NCBI RefSeq assembly: GCF_947493125.1
Contig: NZ_CANLQB010000017.1
Span: forward strand, 1-43,231
Direction of reading: 5' to 3'
DNA length: 43,231 bases
From: an uncultured Roseobacter sp.
GTDB taxonomy: Bacteria; Pseudomonadota; Alphaproteobacteria; Rhodobacterales; Rhodobacteraceae
Shown here: in pieces, positions 40,666 through 43,231 of the stretch
Numbering within the stretch: the stretch's first letter is position 1
Layout of the letters: every line of letters begins with the position of its first letter
The notes under the pieces: model-generated
Databases searched by the model: none
The model's input: the letters and a program-made list of their open reading frames with translations, nothing else
What the model was told of the DNA's origin: nothing
Program-made: the position numbers and the translations under genes

Positions 40666-41982
40666 ATGACACATTCAGGTTGGCGCAAGCCGACACCGGG
40701 TCTCGTGGTTGCTGAGAAGCATGCACAAGCCGGTGAAAACTTATCTATACCCAAATCCCAAGCGATCGTCGCGACTAAGAAGGTGGCGGCTGCGATCGGG
40801 CTGAAGTCACAGGACTTGCTGCTTCTCGATACGTTTGGCGCTATCACACAGCCCCAAGACTGGGAGCAGGGTAGGCGGCCCATAGTCTGGGCCTCGAACA
40901 ACTTTCTGATGGAGCAGACGGGGTTTTCGCTCTCGACGCTGAGACTGCACGTTCGGCGTCTGTGTGAGGCCGGCCTGATCTGGATGAAGGACAGTCCCAA
41001 CGGCAAGCGTTACGGTGCGCGCGACGCTGACGGATACATCGTTGAGGCCTTTGGCTTCGACCTGGCTCCTCTGGCGGCCCGTGCCGAAGAGTTCGAACAG
41101 CTCCACGCGCGCCTCCAAGAGGAACGCCAGTTCTGTAAATCCCTGCGCAACACGATCACTGTGACACGACGTGTCATTCGGGCGAAGATCGAGAAGGCCC
41201 TAGAGAGCAGCCTGAGGGGGCCTTGGAGCGAGTTACAGGAGGAGTATGCTCTGATGCTCGAGAAGCTGCCCAAGCGGTCCGCAGGGCCCGATAAGCTCCT
41301 CAATATCGTTGATTGGTTCAAAGCCCTTCAGGAGCGCGTTGAGGCTGCTTTCGAGGCTGCGTTTGACTGGCCCGACAAAACCGATGCGGAAACGCCTGTT
41401 CAAGAGCCTTCATCGGGGACCAATGTTGTTCAATTGAATACGAATATAGGACCCAGGGGTTCGGAAAATGGCACCCACATACTAACTACAAAACAACCTG
41501 ATCCTGTAAAAAGTAATTGCTTTGAAAAAAAGCACGCCGCCGACGTCGCGCCCGAAAACCCACCACCGGATGCGGTTGAGAGGCCGGATGAGGTGGATCT
41601 GGATATCAGCTGGAGCACCCATAACCGCAAACGGTCTTCAGAGGTGGATATTCCGATGCTGATGGTCACCTGCCCGCATTTTGCAGAGATGGCGCGGTCC
41701 CTGTCGGATGGGTATATCCGCAACTGGAACGATCTCCATCGAGCGGCCAGCAAAATACGGGGCCTCGCGGGTATTTCTGAAGACGCCTGGAATGCGTCTC
41801 AGAAGGTTCTTGGGCCGCAAATCGCTGCGGCGACCATGGCTTTGGTCTTTGATAAATACTCCACGGGTGAGGTGTCTTCGCCGGGTGGGTACCTGCGGGG
41901 GATGGTTCAGAAAGCACAAGCTGGGGAACTGCATTTGGATCGGAGCTTCTATGGCCGCATGAGTGAACGGGCACAGGTCTGA
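40666..41982 (+). CDS. repC: RepC replication initiator
   Basis: A 438-residue initiator from ATG 40666, with AGGAGG 12 bases upstream. GWRKPTPGLVVAEKHA is the typical RepC start, followed by the DNA-binding winged-helix region (LLLLDTFGAITQPQDWEQGRRPIVWASNNFLMEQTGFSLSTLRLHVRRLCEAGLI). The middle of the gene, about 41420-41540, is distinctly AT-rich compared with its surroundings, which in repABC replicons marks the origin of replication inside repC. RepC is limiting for copy number and is controlled by the antisense RNA in the gap before it. The integrase gene converges on it with only 44 bases between. Confidence 0.95.
   Translation: MTHSGWRKPTPGLVVAEKHAQAGENLSIPKSQAIVATKKVAAAIGLKSQDLLLLDTFGAITQPQDWEQGRRPIVWASNNFLMEQTGFSLSTLRLHVRRLCEAGLIWMKDSPNGKRYGARDADGYIVEAFGFDLAPLAARAEEFEQLHARLQEERQFCKSLRNTITVTRRVIRAKIEKALESSLRGPWSELQEEYALMLEKLPKRSAGPDKLLNIVDWFKALQERVEAAFEAAFDWPDKTDAETPVQEPSSGTNVVQLNTNIGPRGSENGTHILTTKQPDPVKSNCFEKKHAADVAPENPPPDAVERPDEVDLDISWSTHNRKRSSEVDIPMLMVTCPHFAEMARSLSDGYIRNWNDLHRAASKIRGLAGISEDAWNASQKVLGPQIAAATMALVFDKYSTGEVSSPGGYLRGMVQKAQAGELHLDRSFYGRMSERAQV
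41423..41537. other. oriV: AT-rich region in repC, probable replication origin
   Basis: A stretch within the repC coding sequence, starting near AATGTTGTTCAATTGAATAC and running to the A-rich run before 41537, is markedly poorer in GC than the rest of repC. In repABC plasmids studied so far, the origin lies inside repC in such a region. No iterons or clear DnaA boxes were found. Confidence 0.5.
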
Positions 41983-42026
41983 TGATGGTCTCTGGATCCG
42001 CAGGGCAGGGGGTTGTCTGTTTGGCG

Positions 42027-43127
42027 TCAGAGCCCCGCAGCTTTGGTGAGATTGACTCGGAACCGATCCCGCCGGCGTTGGTATTTGCGGGTCATTTCGG
42101 CGGAGGCGTGACCGAGCTGCTTTTGGACGTAGCGCTCATCGACCTCAGCGCTGGAGGCAAGGCCGGCGCGCAGGGAGTGACCGGAAAACAGGGCGAGGCG
42201 GTCTTTTTCCGGCAGCTCGGCACGGATGCCGCTTTTGAGTACGGTTTGCTTGATCAGACGCGCGACGTGCTTGTCGCTCAGCCTCGTGTCGAGTGCGCGT
42301 TTGCCATCGCGGGAGGTGCGCACAAACACGGGGCCAAAATCGATCTTGGCAAAATGCAGCCACTGTTCCAGCGCATGGACGGGGCAGGTCGCCTTCGAGG
42401 AGCCACAGCCGATCTCAACCTCGCGCCAGCCCGTTTTGGCATTGAGGGTGAGCAGGGCGCCATTCTCCATGATCTCGATCCAACCGCCGCTATCGGGCGT
42501 GTCGTCTCTCCCGACGTCAAGGCTCACGATTTCGGAGCGTCGGAGGCCCCCAGCATATCCCAGAAGCAAAATCGCACGGTCGCGGAGGCCGCGGAGATCA
42601 AGGGGGAGGGTGGAGACCATGGCGAGGATGTCCTCGGGCAGGATGGCCTCTTTCTGCACAGGCGGGCGCGCATGTTTGCGCTTGATCCCGGCCAGCACGG
42701 TGGCGATGTGCCGGTCCTTGCGATCGAGAGAGAAGCCGCGTTGCGCGTAGTTCCAGGCAAGTCCGGACAGGCGACGGTCTATGGTCGAGACGGTGAGGGC
42801 AGGGGCGGGGCCTGTCGGGGCAGCCAGATCGGTCAGATAGAGCCCGACCATCGCGGGCGAGGGGGGCAGGGGGGCTGTTCCCTTCATCCTGCACCAGCGT
42901 GCGAAGTGCTTCCAATCGGCCGCGTAAGCCTTGTTGGTGTTCTCGGCCGTCGAGGCTGTGGCGTAGTCACGTGCATTCTCAACCAACCGATCAAGGGCGC
43001 CGGAGCCGGCAACATGGGAGGGTAGGGCGATCGTATCGCTTTCCTCTTGATCTCTCTCGTCGACCTGAACATCATCAAACGCGTCGGAGGGCGCCGAGGT
43101 CGATTTCTCGCTTTCTGAGTCCACCAT
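42027..43127 (-). CDS. Tyrosine recombinase / integrase
   Basis: A 366-residue site-specific recombinase of the XerC/D-phage-integrase family. The N-terminal SAM-like binding domain (about 60-165) includes NTNKAYAADWKHFARWCRMKG. The catalytic domain shows the first Arg in LLLGYAGGLRRSEIVSLD, HSLRAGLASSAEV with His and the second Arg, then LGHASAEMTRKYQRRRDRF with the last His and the nucleophilic Tyr. All appear intact. GGGGA stands just before the ATG. It is convergent with repC and may resolve plasmid multimers or mediate integration. A pair of similar 20-base sequences lies upstream and may be its sites. No attachment duplicate was found. Confidence 0.92.
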   Translation of the reverse strand: MVDSESEKSTSAPSDAFDDVQVDERDQEESDTIALPSHVAGSGALDRLVENARDYATASTAENTNKAYAADWKHFARWCRMKGTAPLPPSPAMVGLYLTDLAAPTGPAPALTVSTIDRRLSGLAWNYAQRGFSLDRKDRHIATVLAGIKRKHARPPVQKEAILPEDILAMVSTLPLDLRGLRDRAILLLGYAGGLRRSEIVSLDVGRDDTPDSGGWIEIMENGALLTLNAKTGWREVEIGCGSSKATCPVHALEQWLHFAKIDFGPVFVRTSRDGKRALDTRLSDKHVARLIKQTVLKSGIRAELPEKDRLALFSGHSLRAGLASSAEVDERYVQKQLGHASAEMTRKYQRRRDRFRVNLTKAAGL

Positions 43128-43158
43128 TTCCCCACAAATTCACCAATTTTGAAATGTC

Positions 43159-43229
43159 GTTCTTGTTTCACCGCTGGACTTTAAGTTGTTGATTTTATGA
43201 GAGTCATGTTCCTGTTTCATTTCTGGATT
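43159..43229 (-). repeat. Two imperfect direct repeats upstream of the integrase gene
   Basis: Read on the minus strand, TCCAGAAATGAAACAGGAAC and TCCAGCGGTGAAACAAGAAC (16 of 20 bases the same) occur 49 bases apart, at 43227-43208 and 43178-43159. They may be recombinase core or arm sites, or operator sites for the integrase gene 32 bases on. The window ends just after them, so further copies could be missed. Confidence 0.45.
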
Positions 43230-43231
43230 CT

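Noticed and set aside
1-43231. CRISPR arrays, tRNA or rRNA genes
   Set aside because: No regularly spaced repeats, cloverleaf-forming segments or rRNA sequence were recognised by reading.

Overview
The window reads as part of a repABC-type plasmid (or chromid) of a Rhodobacterales / Roseobacter-group alphaproteobacterium. Four things point there: a RepA-RepB-RepC partition and replication operon with an internal countertranscribed RNA, a Ti-type traG-traD-traC / oriT / traA transfer module with DUF736 and ArdC neighbours, GC-rich coding DNA, and an accessory cargo of single metabolic, transport and acetyltransferase genes with IS91 and IS110 remnants. Assignments come from reading motifs in the translated sequence; no database search was possible.

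Layout. (1) 1-10 kb: a LysE-type exporter killed by one in-frame TAA, then a minus-strand cluster. Its largest gene, at the upstream end, encodes a 1226-residue SARP-like regulator (winged helix, BTAD, a degenerate cyclase-like domain, an ATPase and a helical-repeat tail). Downstream on the same strand lie a homocysteine S-methyltransferase, an exported TPR protein, two GNAT acetyltransferases and a flavin-reductase-like PPOX protein. (2) 10-14 kb: plus-strand genes for a GNAT, a DUF5946 protein, an HSL-type esterase, a methyltransferase and an AANAT-like acetyltransferase. (3) 14-18.5 kb: two minus-strand uncharacterised proteins, an SRAP (YedK/HMCES-like) protein, an IS110 remnant, a FitAB-type toxin-antitoxin operon with a twin palindromic operator, and a membrane-anchored nuclease.

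(4) 18.7-27.9 kb: the mobilisation block. DUF736, a TSCPD-like protein and ArdC anti-restriction protein run on plus; a membrane protein, TraG, TraD and TraC run on minus; a recognisable oriT follows, then the TraA relaxase-helicase on plus. No mating-pair (VirB) genes are in view. (5) 28-37.5 kb: patchwork cargo. It holds an EamA exporter, an MBL hydrolase coupled to a GNAT pseudogene with two in-frame TAA codons, an intact LysE exporter, a 5'-truncated and frameshifted IS91 transposase that has cut into a TctA gene, a CaiB/BaiF CoA-transferase, two adjacent metallophosphoesterases and a third LysE gene. (6) 38.2-43.1 kb: repA-repB-repC with twin 18-bp palindromes (probable parS) and the ctRNA gene, followed by a convergent tyrosine recombinase.

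The backbone genes fit together: RepA/RepB with the twin palindromes partition the plasmid, RepC with the ctRNA sets copy number, FitAB-like proteins may stabilise it, and TraA acting at oriT with TraC/TraD/TraG and ArdC would mobilise it and protect it on entry. The cargo looks like separate acquisitions, several of them decaying. The best candidates for something undescribed are the SARP-regulated methyltransferase/TPR/GNAT cluster and the twin metallophosphoesterase pair. The most solid new structural signals are the oriT, the parS pair, the ctRNA and the toxin-antitoxin operator.
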